Positions 1 through 6,129 of a stretch of 6,165 nt of DNA are shown piece after piece. Both the position numbers and the translations under genes were made by a program. Position 1 is the first letter of the stretch; each line of letters begins with the position of its first letter. The stretch covers positions 1-6,165 of the forward strand of contig URUZ01000375.1 of the NCBI GenBank assembly GCA_900551225.1, given 5' to 3'. This DNA is from an uncultured Clostridium sp. Its GTDB lineage: Bacteria; Bacillota; Clostridia; Lachnospirales; Lachnospiraceae. The notes below the pieces were generated by a model. That model saw only the letters and a list, made by a program, of their open reading frames with translations, was not told the DNA's origin and ran no database searches.

Positions 1-415
1 CTATGTGGGGCCAACTATATTTGACCATGTTAAGCCCGGTATGACGGTGGGGGATTCTGAAATCTTCGGGCCGGTGCTCTGCGTGAAGCGCGTGAAGGAT
101 TTCGCGGAGGGCCTGGAAGTGATGAACAGCAACCCCTTTGCCAACGGCTCTGTGATCTTCACCCAGAACGGACACTATGCCAGGGAATTTGCCAGACATA
201 CGGACGGCGGCATGGTGGGCGTCAACGTAGGGATTCCGGTGCCCATCGGGGTATTCCCATTCTCCGGACATAAGAATTCCTTTATCGGTGATCTGCACTG
301 CCTGGGCAAGGACGGTTACCGTTTCTACACGGAGACCAAGGTTGTCACCACCAGGTGGTTTGACGAGGAAGAGAGCGCCAGGAAAACGGTCAGCACATGG
401 GACGGAACCATCTGA
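1..415 (+). CDS. iolA: Methylmalonate/malonate-semialdehyde dehydrogenase (CoA-acylating), C-terminal part
   Basis: This is the last ~137 residues of an aldehyde dehydrogenase whose 5' end lies outside the window; the reading frame is open from base 2. The enzyme oxidises malonate semialdehyde (or methylmalonate semialdehyde) with NAD+ and CoA to acetyl-CoA (or propionyl-CoA) and CO2 in the cytoplasm, the final step of myo-inositol breakdown. Visible family signatures are VGPTIFD at the left edge, the EIFGPVLCV block (the Glu belongs to the conserved cofactor-binding EIFGP motif), NPFANGSVIFTQNG, VGVNVGIPVP, the FSGHKNSFIGDLH block and a C-terminal FYTETKVVTTRW. These match IolA/MmsA rather than generic aldehyde dehydrogenases. 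The catalytic Cys and the CoA-specific Arg residues would lie upstream and cannot be checked. iolC follows after 24 nt, so the genes are probably co-transcribed. MmsA of valine catabolism is the alternative name; the iolC/iolJ context favours the inositol role. Confidence 0.93.
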   Translation, partial: YVGPTIFDHVKPGMTVGDSEIFGPVLCVKRVKDFAEGLEVMNSNPFANGSVIFTQNGHYAREFARHTDGGMVGVNVGIPVPIGVFPFSGHKNSFIGDLHCLGKDGYRFYTETKVVTTRWFDEEESARKTVSTWDGTI

Positions 416-439
416 CTTAAACAGGAAAGGACAGAGATT

Positions 440-1459
440 ATGAGTAAGATTCAGTTTGATAACAGCCGGAAGCTGGACGTGATCCCCATTGGGAGAATCT
501 GCCTGGATTTTAATCCGGTGGAATATTTTAAGCCGTGGCCCCAGTGCGACAATTTTAAGAAGTATGTGGGAGGGTCCCCGGCCAACATTGCGGTTGGCAT
601 GGCCAGGCTTGGCTGCAAGGTGGGATTCATCGGCTGCATATCTGATGATCAGATGGGGGATTTCTGCACTCAGGTATTCGAGGCCGAGGGCATCGACGTT
701 TCCAACATCGTCCGGGCGAAACACGGCGAGTCCATGGGCCTGGCGTTTACAGAGGTAATCAGCAGGGATCAGTGCGGCCTGATTATGTTCAGGGATCACG
801 TGGCGGATCTCCAGCTGGAATCCGCGGACGTGTCTGAGGAGTACATAAAGAGCGCTAAGATGATTGTGGTCAGCGGCACGGCCCTGGCGGCCAGCCCATC
901 CCGGGAAGCAGCGCTGAAGGCGGTTTTCCTGGCGAAGAAACATGGGACTGTGATCATTTTCGATGTGGATTACAGGCCATATACCTGGAAAACGGATGAT
1001 GAGATAGCAATCTACTATACCCTGGCTGCCCAGAATGCGGATATTATCATGGGCTCCAGAGAAGAATTCGAGAAAACCGATGCCCTGCTGGGCCGTGAGA
1101 TGACCGACAGGGAGATCGCGGAGCGCTGGTTCGGTGAGAGCGCCGGGATTGTGGTGATTAAACACGGAAAACAGGGGTCCACCGCCTATGTCAAGGACGA
1201 AGGCTCCTACAGCATCAAGCCATTCCCAGTGGATGCCATTAAATCCACAGGAGGCGGGGATGGATACGGCAGCGCCTTTTTGAACGGGCTTTTAAATGGA
1301 TGGGACATCATGAAATGCCTGGAATACGGCAGCGCTTCCGCCTCCATGCTGGTGGCCAGCCATGGCTGCTCCCCGGATATGCCCAAACTGGAGGAGATCA
1401 CTGCGTTCATCGCCAAGGAGAAAGAGCTGTATGGGGAAATGATTGCGGTCGCGCAATAG
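440..1459 (+). CDS. iolC: 5-dehydro-2-deoxygluconokinase (PfkB family)
   Basis: This 339-residue cytoplasmic kinase phosphorylates 5-dehydro-2-deoxy-D-gluconate with ATP, giving the 6-phosphate that IolJ cleaves. It is a ribokinase/PfkB-fold protein. It shows GRICLDFN (18-25, substrate-binding Asp23), the glycine-rich KYVGGSPANIA block (41-51), SGTALAASPSREA in the middle, the DYRPYTW segment characteristic of IolC, VVIKHGKQGS, and the PfkB C-terminal signature STGGGDGYGSAF (269-280) with catalytic-base Asp274. The YGSASAS segment after it is also typical. Length agrees with the ~325-340 residues of IolC proteins. The ATG at 440 is preceded by AGGAAAGG (423-430) at a 9-nt spacing. One oddity is GGGDG where most PfkB kinases have GAGD followed by Ser/Ala; the Asp and flanking glycines are kept, so activity is expected. 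It lies 24 nt after iolA and 23 nt before the aldolase gene. Confidence 0.93.
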   Translation: MSKIQFDNSRKLDVIPIGRICLDFNPVEYFKPWPQCDNFKKYVGGSPANIAVGMARLGCKVGFIGCISDDQMGDFCTQVFEAEGIDVSNIVRAKHGESMGLAFTEVISRDQCGLIMFRDHVADLQLESADVSEEYIKSAKMIVVSGTALAASPSREAALKAVFLAKKHGTVIIFDVDYRPYTWKTDDEIAIYYTLAAQNADIIMGSREEFEKTDALLGREMTDREIAERWFGESAGIVVIKHGKQGSTAYVKDEGSYSIKPFPVDAIKSTGGGDGYGSAFLNGLLNGWDIMKCLEYGSASASMLVASHGCSPDMPKLEEITAFIAKEKELYGEMIAVAQ

Positions 1460-1470
1460 AGGATTTTGGC

Positions 1471-1476
1471 AGGAGG
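1471..1476 (+). promoter_or_regulatory. Ribosome binding site fixing the iolJ start
   Basis: AGGAGG lies six bases before the ATG at 1483. It decides against the longer in-frame reading that begins inside iolC (from about 1300). An out-of-frame ATG at 1478 is too close to the site and would give only six residues. Confidence 0.85.
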
Positions 1477-1482
1477 AATGAT

Positions 1483-2304
1483 ATGCTTTGCAGTTTAACA
1501 GAGGCGGCCCGCATTGCCATTGCCGGGGGATACGGGCTGCCGGCATTTAATGTATTCGGATACGAGGACGCGGTGGCAGTGATCCGGGCGGCAGAAATCA
1601 CTAAAAAACCGGTGGTCCTGATGACCAACAAGGTTGCGGTGGGCCATATGGGAATCCCTGTTCTGGCCAAAATGCTTCTGGCTCTGGCCGGGGAGGCGGC
1701 GGTCCCGGTGTGTGTGCATCTGGATCATGCCACGGAGCTGGAGAAGATACGGGAAGCTGTGGCCTGGGGCTACTCCTCCGTCATGATTGACGGTTCACAG
1801 CTGCCCTTTGACGAGAATGTGAAGATCACCAGGGCAGCGGTTGCCCTGGCGCGGCCTTATGGGGTCAGCGTTGAGGCGGAGATCGGTTCTGTGGGGTACA
1901 GCGATAACGCCAGCGCCCAGAGCCGGTTCACTGATCCTGGGGAGGCGCGGCGCTTCGTGGAGCAGACGGAGGTGGATGCCCTGGCTGTGGCTGTGGGGAC
2001 GGTACACAGGATGGAGCACCAGGGAGTGGACCTCCAGTTTGACCTCTTAAGGCAGATCAGCCAGGTAGTGAAGATCCCTCTGGTGATCCATGGCTCCACC
2101 GGGGTGGCGGATGAGGATTTAAGAAAGCTGATTGACAGCGGCGCCTGCAAGATCAATATGGGAACGGCGCTCAGAATGGTATTCGGCCAGTCGCTGAGGG
2201 ATCAGCTGCAGGAAGATCTTAAATTGTTTGATAGGATAGAAATGTTTCAAAAATGTATGAAAGCTGTAGAAATCAAGGCGATTGAAAAAATAAATCATCT
2301 TTAG
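1483..2304 (+). CDS. iolJ: Class II (zinc) aldolase, probable 6-phospho-5-dehydro-2-deoxygluconate aldolase
   Basis: This 273-residue protein belongs to the class II fructose-bisphosphate aldolase family (FbaA/KbaY/GatY/IolJ). In this context it probably cleaves 5-dehydro-2-deoxygluconate 6-phosphate into dihydroxyacetone phosphate and malonate semialdehyde, the substrate of the dehydrogenase encoded upstream. Visible active-site elements are PAFNVFGYED near the N-terminus, CVHLDHAT with catalytic Asp81 and zinc ligand His82, SSVMIDGSQLPFDENV (98-113), SVEAEIGSVG (129-138), VGTVH with zinc ligand His175, and VIHGSTG with zinc ligand His203, followed by KINMGT (223-228). The spacing agrees with KbaY-type enzymes as I remember them (Asp82, His83, His180, His208). 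The last ~25 codons are strikingly AT-rich compared with the rest of the gene. A tagatose- or fructose-bisphosphate aldolase is possible from sequence alone; the family is certain, and the substrate is inferred from the neighbours. Confidence 0.85.
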   Translation: MLCSLTEAARIAIAGGYGLPAFNVFGYEDAVAVIRAAEITKKPVVLMTNKVAVGHMGIPVLAKMLLALAGEAAVPVCVHLDHATELEKIREAVAWGYSSVMIDGSQLPFDENVKITRAAVALARPYGVSVEAEIGSVGYSDNASAQSRFTDPGEARRFVEQTEVDALAVAVGTVHRMEHQGVDLQFDLLRQISQVVKIPLVIHGSTGVADEDLRKLIDSGACKINMGTALRMVFGQSLRDQLQEDLKLFDRIEMFQKCMKAVEIKAIEKINHL

Positions 2305-2367
2305 AAAAATAAATATGATCAATAGTTACTCAAAAGTGTTAAAAATGATAAAATTATAATAAAAATA

Positions 2368-2396
2368 TTGACTAACAGTTTTCGGGCTGTTATAAT
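2368..2396 (+). promoter_or_regulatory. Sigma-A-type promoter for the kinase-aldolase-LarA unit
   Basis: The -35 box TTGACT (2368-2373) is followed by a spacer of exactly 17 bases and a perfect TATAAT -10 box (2391-2396). A run of A/T-rich DNA lies upstream (about 2305-2367) and could act as an UP element. The start of transcription is expected near 2402-2405, leaving a leader of about 70 nt before the ATG at 2473. It sits in the only substantial non-repeat intergenic gap and faces the kinase gene, so it probably starts a second transcription unit apart from the iol genes. Confidence 0.8.
2373..2392. promoter_or_regulatory. Inverted repeat across the promoter spacer (possible operator)
   Basis: TAACAG (2373-2378) is perfectly complementary to CTGTTA (2387-2392), with an 8-base centre. 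The arms overlap the last base of the -35 box and the first two bases of the -10 box, so a bound repressor would block RNA polymerase. This is a visible symmetry only; the arms are short and no regulator gene is present in the window. Confidence 0.35.
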
Positions 2397-2472
2397 CGGC
2401 CGTATAGAAATTGCACAAAACATTGATTAGTACCACGAAATATATGTAAAAATAACCAAAAAGAGGGATGGA

Positions 2473-3837
2473 ATGAAAGCACTGGTAATTGACCTGGGAA
2501 GCAGCTTTGTGAAGTCGGCAATTTTGGATCTGGAAAATGGGCAAGTTTTAGACGAAAAAAAGACCATATCTTCGTCAAAAAGAATACATGAGGACAAACT
2601 GCTTTTTGAGGTTCCAGCCCGCTGCTTTGTGGATACGGTGAAGGCGCTTCTGGACGAAGGGAGCGGAAAGTACCGGGATCTCACATCCCTTCTTATTTCC
2701 ACCCAGATGCACGGTTTTATCTATGTGACGGAGGAGACGGAGGAACCGGTATATGTCTCATGGCAGGATATGCGGTGCCTGCACAAAAGACCGGAGCAGG
2801 ATACATATCTTGGATATCTGCAGAAGCAGTTCTCCGAGGCGGACATGGCGGACTGCGGCGTGTACATCAAGCCGTCCCTGGGACTCTGCAACCTGTATAC
2901 AATGCTGGATGAGAATCCGTCCATGCCGAGAGACGGAACACTTTACACCCTGGGTTCCTATGTGATTGAACAGCTGACCGGCAACAACATCTGCCATATT
3001 ACCAATGCGGCGCCCTGGGGGCTGGTGGACGTAAGGCGCAGGTGCTGGTCCGTGGAAATGCTGAGGAGGGCCGGTTTTGAACAGATCCGGCTTCCGGGGC
3101 TGTCCAGGACAGATTTTGACTCCTGCGGCAACTATACGGTCAATGGGCTGACAATCCAGGTATATCCTGATTACGGAGACCAGCAGATCGCGGTGCTTGG
3201 CTCCATGCCCAGGCCAGGAGATGGGCTGATCAATATTGCAACGGCCAGCCAGGTGTCCATGATCTCCCGGGAATTCTGCCCCGGCGGTTATGAGAACAGG
3301 CCCTATTTTGAGGGCAGAATCCTGCGGACGGTCTCCAACATGCCTGCGGGAAGGGGGCTGGATGTACTGGTCCGGTTTATTACCCAGAGCGCGGAGCTGT
3401 TGACCGGCAGACCGGTCAGTATCGGAGAGTTCTGGTCGGCATTTGAGAGGCAGTTTGTGAACAATGCCCAGGGAATCAGCGTTGATATGAGCTTCTACGC
3501 TGCCCCGCAGAAGCTGGACGGAGGAGAGATCCGGGGCATCACACAGAATAACCTGAATTTAAATACATTGTTTTCGGCAGCGTTTTACAATATGGCCCAG
3601 ACCTATAAAGAGAATCTGGGGATACTGGCCCGGAATGAAACCATGAACAGCGTGGTGTGTTCCGGCGGGGTTTCCCTAAAACGGCCGGAGCTGATCCGGA
3701 TCATTGAAGAGGTGATGGGCTGCCCCTGCAGGTTGTCCGCCCGTGACGATGAGGCGCTGGCGGGACTGTACAGAATGGCCCTTTGCTGCAATGGAATCTG
3801 CAAGGGCCTGGATGACAAGACAGAGCTGGTTCTCTGA
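2473..3837 (+). CDS. FGGY-family carbohydrate kinase, sedoheptulokinase/xylulokinase-like, substrate unknown
   Basis: This 454-residue cytoplasmic sugar kinase has the two-domain actin-like ATPase fold of the FGGY family, inferred from its motifs. The first phosphate loop is DLGSSFVKSAI (7-17). STQMHGF (76-82) and VSWQDMR (95-101) are the usual substrate-side segments; STQMHG resembles sedoheptulokinase-like members. YPDYGDQQIAVLG (231-243) carries the likely catalytic base Asp236. NIATASQVS (254-262) is the second phosphate motif, and CSGGVSLKRPELI (396-408) is the adenosine-binding segment, followed by RDDEALAGLYRMA. All nucleotide-binding parts are present, so it should be active, although it is shorter than the common 480-530 residues. 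The ATG at 2473 follows GAGG (2463-2466) by six bases. It is the first gene after the promoter at 2368-2396 and lies 31 nt before the aldolase. A ketose or sugar alcohol is the likely substrate; I cannot name it. Confidence 0.85.
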   Translation: MKALVIDLGSSFVKSAILDLENGQVLDEKKTISSSKRIHEDKLLFEVPARCFVDTVKALLDEGSGKYRDLTSLLISTQMHGFIYVTEETEEPVYVSWQDMRCLHKRPEQDTYLGYLQKQFSEADMADCGVYIKPSLGLCNLYTMLDENPSMPRDGTLYTLGSYVIEQLTGNNICHITNAAPWGLVDVRRRCWSVEMLRRAGFEQIRLPGLSRTDFDSCGNYTVNGLTIQVYPDYGDQQIAVLGSMPRPGDGLINIATASQVSMISREFCPGGYENRPYFEGRILRTVSNMPAGRGLDVLVRFITQSAELLTGRPVSIGEFWSAFERQFVNNAQGISVDMSFYAAPQKLDGGEIRGITQNNLNLNTLFSAAFYNMAQTYKENLGILARNETMNSVVCSGGVSLKRPELIRIIEEVMGCPCRLSARDDEALAGLYRMALCCNGICKGLDDKTELVL

Positions 3838-3853
3838 CATTAAAGATAAAGAC

Positions 3854-3858
3854 AGGAG
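3854..3858 (+). promoter_or_regulatory. Ribosome binding site favouring a GTG start for the aldolase
   Basis: AGGAG at 3854-3858 lies ten bases before the in-frame GTG at 3869, nineteen before the ATG at 3878 and thirty-one before the ATG at 3890. The GTG at 3860 is too close to be used. The spacing therefore favours GTG 3869. Confidence 0.55.
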
Positions 3859-3868
3859 TGTGAACGAT

Positions 3869-4627
3869 GTGAAAACGATGAAACAGAGGATGAGGGACGG
3901 GGAGCAGGTGCTGGGAACCATGATATCCGAGGTGGCGTGTCCCAACCTGGCCAGGATTTTCAAAACAGCTGGTTTTGACTACCTGATTGTGGACTGTGAA
4001 CACGGGTATTTTGATTATTCCCAGCTGGCGGCCATGGTTTCCGTGGCAAACGGGGTGGATATCACGGTGATTGTCAGAATCCCCACCATTGACAGAGGGG
4101 TGATTACCAAGGTGCTGGATATGGGAGCCGACGGCCTGCTGGTGCCCATGGTGAACACCGCCGCTGAGGCCATGCAGATTGTAGATTACGCCAAATATCC
4201 CCAGCTGGGGCACCGGGGCGCCTCCACCCAGAGAGCCCATACCAACTATGATCCGCCCAGGCTGGAGGAGTATTTTAAGACGGCAAATGAGAGAACCATC
4301 ATTTTGGCGCAGATTGAGACGAGAGAGTCTCTGGACAATATGGAGCAGATTGCGGCAGTGGAGGGAATTGATGCAATCGTGATCGGACCCAACGACCTGT
4401 CCATTGACCTGGGGGTTCCCGGTGATTTCTCCGCTCCTTCCATGGAGAAGGCGGTACAGGCTGTGGCAGAGGCCGCGGGCAGATTGGGGAAGGCCTCCGG
4501 CATTATCACCAGCAACACCGCTGTGATCCAGAAGTGCAGGGATACGGGGATGAATGTGATCAGCTGCGACAGCGAGGTGGGGATGCTCCTTAAGATGGCC
4601 CGCAGCGTGGTGAAAACGCTCCGGTGA
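3869..4627 (+). CDS. HpcH/HpaI-family aldolase (class II, pyruvate-forming type)
   Basis: This protein of about 252 residues is related to 4-hydroxy-2-oxoheptanedioate aldolase (HpaI), 2-keto-3-deoxy-L-rhamnonate aldolase (RhmA) and 5-keto-4-deoxyglucarate aldolase (GarL). These metal-dependent TIM-barrel enzymes split 2-keto-3-deoxy (or 4-hydroxy-2-oxo) acids into pyruvate and an aldehyde. From the GTG at 3869 the active-site residues fall almost at E. coli HpaI numbering: His45 in VDCEHG (41-46), Arg70 in VIVRIP, Glu150 in QIETRE (148-153) and Asp176 in GPNDLS (173-178). LVPMVNTAAEA (91-101) and the GHRGA loop (114-118) are also typical. The length matches the family's 250-265 residues. The reading frame stays open upstream into the kinase gene, but that part does not look like this family. 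The exact start is uncertain (GTG 3869, ATG 3878 or ATG 3890). The gene follows the kinase by 31 nt and precedes a 182-nt repeat-filled gap. The substrate is unknown. Confidence 0.9.
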   Translation: MKTMKQRMRDGEQVLGTMISEVACPNLARIFKTAGFDYLIVDCEHGYFDYSQLAAMVSVANGVDITVIVRIPTIDRGVITKVLDMGADGLLVPMVNTAAEAMQIVDYAKYPQLGHRGASTQRAHTNYDPPRLEEYFKTANERTIILAQIETRESLDNMEQIAAVEGIDAIVIGPNDLSIDLGVPGDFSAPSMEKAVQAVAEAAGRLGKASGIITSNTAVIQKCRDTGMNVISCDSEVGMLLKMARSVVKTLR

Positions 4628-4644
4628 AGCGATATTCAAACGAT

Positions 4645-4786
4645 GAGGACGCGCTGGCAGCGAAACGCCCCGGAGGCAAAACGCCCTAGCGGCGAGGACG
4701 CGCCGGCGGCGAAACGCGCTGGCGGTGAGAACGCGCTGGCGGCGAGGACGCCCTGGTGGCGAAACGCCCAGGCGGCGGGAACGCGG
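4645..4786. repeat. GC-rich degenerate tandem repeat, 16-17 bp unit, about 8.5 copies
   Basis: Nearly all of the gap between the aldolase and the LarA-like gene is a head-to-tail array. Unit boundaries are 4645-4661, 4662-4677, 4678-4693, 4694-4710, 4711-4726, 4727-4743, 4744-4760 and 4761-4776, with a partial unit at 4777-4786. The consensus is roughly GARRACGCSCTGGCGGC. Units opening GAGGAC or GAGAAC are 17 bp; those opening GAAAC or AAAAC are 16 bp. The junction GGCG-AAA-CGCC or GGCG-AGGA-CGCC can form short hairpins, so a transcript would be heavily structured. The unit length is not a multiple of three and varies, so a coding role is unlikely. The array could be a slippage-prone minisatellite, a dispersed genomic repeat, or an RNA element affecting readthrough or stability between two operon genes. 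Confidence 0.9.
4752..4772 (+). other. Best single hairpin inside the repeat array
   Basis: CCTG (4752-4755) pairs with CAGG (4769-4772), and GGCG (4758-4761) pairs with CGCC (4765-4768), closing an AAA loop with a two-base GT bulge on the 5' side. No run of T follows, so it is not a standard intrinsic terminator. It may be a stability or processing element, or simply a consequence of the repeat. Confidence 0.4.
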
Positions 4787-4809
4787 ATTAAAGAAAGTCA
4801 GGTGAAGAG

Positions 4810-6114
4810 ATGCTTGATGTAACGAAGAATAATCTGGTAACAAAATTTTGTGAAGATGTTAAACTGCCGCGGATGATTAAGATCCGGCAGAAGTTCGATC
4901 CCTCCCATATTGCTGCCGAAGCCCTGGCAGGAGTGGTGAGGCAGCAGCTGGAACGCAGCGCGGTGGCAGATACCGTGAAGCCGGGGATGCGCATCGGGAT
5001 CACATCAGGGAGCCGAGGGGTGGCCAATGTGGCATTGATCACGAAAACCATTGCCGAATTCCTGAAGGAGCGGGGGGCCGAGCCTTTCGTATTCCCCGCC
5101 ATGGGAAGCCATGGGGGAGCCACGGCCCAGGGGCAGAGGAAGATTATCGAATCCTACGGAGTGACCCAGGAGTATGTGGGCTGCCCCATTCTGGCCACCA
5201 TGGACACCGTGCAGGTGGGGGTGAGGCCCTCCGACGGCAAGCCGGTATTTGTGGATAAATACGCCTATGAGGCCGATGGAATCATCCTCTGCGGCAGAAT
5301 CAAGGCCCATACCGCCTTCCGCGGTCCCTATGAAAGCGGCCTGATGAAAATGGCTGTGATCGGAATGGGCAAGCAGCACGGCGCGGAGCAGGTCCATGAG
5401 TCGGGATTTGACAATATGGGCCGTCTGATGCCCGAGGTGGCCAGAGTGATATTTGACAATACGAAGATCCTGTTCGGTGTTGGGATGATTGAAAATGCAT
5501 TTGATCAGACCTGCAAAGTAGCGGCGCTGACGCCTGATGAAATCTGGGAGCAGGAACCGGGGCTGTTGACGGAAGCCAAGAGCCGGATGGGCAGGATCTA
5601 TTTTGATCATATTGATGTGCTTGTAGTGGACCGGATCGGAAAAGATATCAGCGGTGACGGAATGGACCCCAACATAACCGGCCGGTTTGCCTGCCCCAGA
5701 ACCGCCAGCGGCGGGATTGACACCCAGAGGATTGTAGTGCTGGGCCTGACGGAAGCCACCCACCACAATGCCAATGGAATCGGCATGGCGGACATTACCA
5801 CCAGGAGAATTGTGGAAGATATGGATATGGATGAGACCTATCCAAACGCAGTGACGTCCACAGTGCTGGAGGTGGTCAAGATCCCCTTTGTGACAGAGAA
5901 CGACAGGACCGCCGTAAAGCTGGGTGTGAGAACCTGCAATGAGATTGACAAGGAGAATCCAAGAGTCATCCGCATCAGGGATACCATGCATGTGGAGGAG
6001 ATCCAGATCTCCGAGGCGCTGCTGGATGAGGCTAGGGAGAATCCCGCCATCGAGATCATTGGAGAACCGGAAGAGTGGGAGTTTGACGGCAATGGAAATC
6101 TGAAAACTATTTAA
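4810..6114 (+). CDS. LarA-like, nickel-pincer-nucleotide-dependent racemase/epimerase family protein (DUF2088)
   Basis: This 434-residue protein is close in length to the 424-residue lactate racemase LarA of Lactiplantibacillus plantarum. LarA inverts a 2-hydroxy acid by hydride transfer to a nickel-pincer nucleotide bound covalently to a lysine. Candidate counterparts of its key residues are visible at the right spacing: Arg69 in SGSRG, His101 in PAMGSHGG, His167 in RIKAHTAF, Lys180 in SGLMKMAVIG and His196 in AEQVHESG. In LarA, as I recall, these are Arg75, His108, His174, Lys184 and His200; the His-His interval (66) and Lys-His interval (16) are identical. A C-terminal segment with NANGIGMADITT (320-331) is typical of LarA homologues that are not lactate racemases. 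There is no signal peptide. The ATG at 4810 has a modest AGGTGA (4800-4805) upstream. The cofactor genes larB, larC and larE are not in the window. The substrate is unknown and is probably a sugar acid or other hydroxy acid tied to the neighbouring aldolase and kinase. Confidence 0.85.
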   Translation: MLDVTKNNLVTKFCEDVKLPRMIKIRQKFDPSHIAAEALAGVVRQQLERSAVADTVKPGMRIGITSGSRGVANVALITKTIAEFLKERGAEPFVFPAMGSHGGATAQGQRKIIESYGVTQEYVGCPILATMDTVQVGVRPSDGKPVFVDKYAYEADGIILCGRIKAHTAFRGPYESGLMKMAVIGMGKQHGAEQVHESGFDNMGRLMPEVARVIFDNTKILFGVGMIENAFDQTCKVAALTPDEIWEQEPGLLTEAKSRMGRIYFDHIDVLVVDRIGKDISGDGMDPNITGRFACPRTASGGIDTQRIVVLGLTEATHHNANGIGMADITTRRIVEDMDMDETYPNAVTSTVLEVVKIPFVTENDRTAVKLGVRTCNEIDKENPRVIRIRDTMHVEEIQISEALLDEARENPAIEIIGEPEEWEFDGNGNLKTI

Positions 6115-6119
6115 GGAGG
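6113..6119 (+). promoter_or_regulatory. Strong ribosome binding site for the next gene
   Basis: AAGGAGG overlaps the TAA stop of the LarA-like gene and lies ten bases before the ATG at 6130. It is the strongest such site in the window, which suggests high translation of the downstream protein and coupling to the same operon. Confidence 0.8.
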
Positions 6120-6129
6120 AAAATATAAT

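Noticed and set aside
1300..1482. Upstream in-frame extension of the iolJ reading frame into iolC
   Set aside because: The 61 added residues do not resemble an aldolase and overlap iolC. The AGGAGG at 1471-1476 places the start at 1483.
1478..1498. Six-residue leader peptide starting at the ATG at 1478, overlapping the iolJ start
   Set aside because: It is only two bases from the AGGAGG core, too close for efficient initiation, and looks like chance.
2305..2367. Possible intrinsic terminator after iolJ
   Set aside because: The stretch is A/T-rich but I could find no GC-containing stem followed by a T run, so no terminator is called.
4645..4786. CRISPR array
   Set aside because: Units are contiguous with no unique spacers and only 16-17 bp long, so this is a plain tandem repeat.
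4643..4822. Small + strand open frame (59 codons) running through the repeat array in the same frame as the aldolase, just after its stop
   Set aside because: There is no good ribosome binding site, repeat units of 16 and 17 bp do not give a periodic peptide, and it overlaps the start of the LarA-like gene. I also considered a mutated stop with a lost C-terminal extension, but the aldolase already has full family length.
3701..4843. Long open frame on the minus strand (380 codons) opposite the aldolase and the repeat array
   Set aside because: The product is rich in His, Arg, Pro and Ser with no recognisable domain, and it lies opposite the clearly conserved HpaI-type gene. It is an antisense shadow of GC-rich coding DNA.
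5005..5991. Minus-strand open frame of 328 codons opposite the LarA-like gene
   Set aside because: The composition is His/Gly-rich with no motif, and it falls wholly inside the well-supported LarA-like gene on the other strand.
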